Made by a program: the position numbers and the translations under genes
Notes under the pieces: generated by a model
Databases searched by the model: none
Told to the model about the DNA's origin: nothing
The model's input: the letters and a program-made list of their open reading frames with translations, nothing else
Source: Oxalobacteraceae bacterium
Lineage (GTDB): Bacteria > Pseudomonadota > Gammaproteobacteria > Burkholderiales > Burkholderiaceae_D
Length of the DNA: 5,288 bases
Direction of reading: 5' to 3'
Assembly: GCA_003132085.1 (NCBI GenBank)
Contig: PKWO01000336.1
Coordinates: 1-5,288 of the forward strand
Shown: piece after piece, positions 5,090 through 5,288 of the stretch
Layout of the letters: the number at the start of each line of letters is the position of its first letter
Position numbering within the stretch: position 1 is the stretch's first letter

Positions 5090-5288
5090 ATGACGGAGTG
5101 CACACCATTGGATCCTCGCACTCGGCTTCTGCTGGAAGCGCTGATAGTGCCAACTTTACTGCGGCTCGGTATGCCCAATGTGCTGGTGATGATGGCGCAG
5201 GCAACCGCGGGTCTGATCGAGACCTTCTTTGTCGGCAAACCGGGAACCGATGCACTGGCAGGTATCACCAATGATTCTGGCACCAGCA
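5090..5288 (+). CDS. MATE-family efflux transporter, N-terminal part
   Basis: This is the first 66 codons of an inner-membrane multidrug and toxin extrusion antiporter (usually about 450 residues, 12 helices, Na+- or H+-driven); the rest lies outside the window. The order RTRLLLEALIVPTLLRLGMP, then NVLVMMAQATAGLIETFFVG, then KPGTDALAG matches the first helix and loop of MATE proteins of Burkholderiales. The final codons (GITNDSGTS) do not fit the hydrophobic second helix that normally follows DALAG; see the finding. The start is ATG 5090, with GGAA at 5080-5083 six bases upstream. An in-frame ATG at 5078 would add four residues but has a poorer leader. No terminator separates it from the preceding gene 64 bp upstream. 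Confidence 0.82.
   Translation, partial: MTECTPLDPRTRLLLEALIVPTLLRLGMPNVLVMMAQATAGLIETFFVGKPGTDALAGITNDSGTS

Noticed and set aside
4579..5283. Minus-strand open frame of 234 codons
   Set aside because: It is antisense to the well-supported reductase (conserved active-site residues) and to the MATE start, and its translation is low-complexity Arg/Ser/Ala without a family.

Overview
The window looks like chromosomal DNA of a betaproteobacterium, most likely in the Burkholderiales. This is inferred from protein style only: a DUF2917 protein, a Burkholderia-like MATE transporter start, a MarR protein and a ketopantoate-reductase-family enzyme of the kind common there, and moderately GC-rich coding DNA on the right. 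No RNA gene, CRISPR array or replication origin was found.

Left part (1-1730). An ISAs1-family insertion sequence (about 352-1629) has a perfect 23-bp terminal inverted repeat. Its transposase is on the minus strand and reads from a GTG at 1516 to a TAA at 398 in one frame. That frame is broken by a single in-frame TGA at 1363-1361 (codon 52), so the copy is probably inactive or makes only a shortened product. The flanks (1-351 and 1630-1733) are AT-richer, carry only unrecognised reading-frame fragments, and show no clear target-site duplication. This is a decayed zone.

Right part (1734-5288). Six genes all lie on the plus strand: a MarR-type regulator (1798-2265), a MaoC-like hot-dog dehydratase (2351-2800), a DUF2917 protein (2846-3226), a GNAT acetyltransferase (3287-3973), a ketopantoate reductase family oxidoreductase (4090-5025), and the start of a MATE multidrug/Na+ antiporter that runs off the end (5090-5288). 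Gaps are 45-116 bp with no convincing terminator, so partial co-transcription is possible but not shown.

The clearest regulatory structure is in front of the MarR gene. A 17-bp-spaced promoter has a -10 box, TACAAT, that is itself the first of three alternating half-sites (TACAAT / ATTGTA / TACAAT). This is the layout expected for MarR autorepression. I see no convincing new multi-gene system. The best leads are this operator, the nonsense-broken transposase, the unexplained coupled fragments at the left edge, and the abnormal sequence at the end of the MATE fragment.
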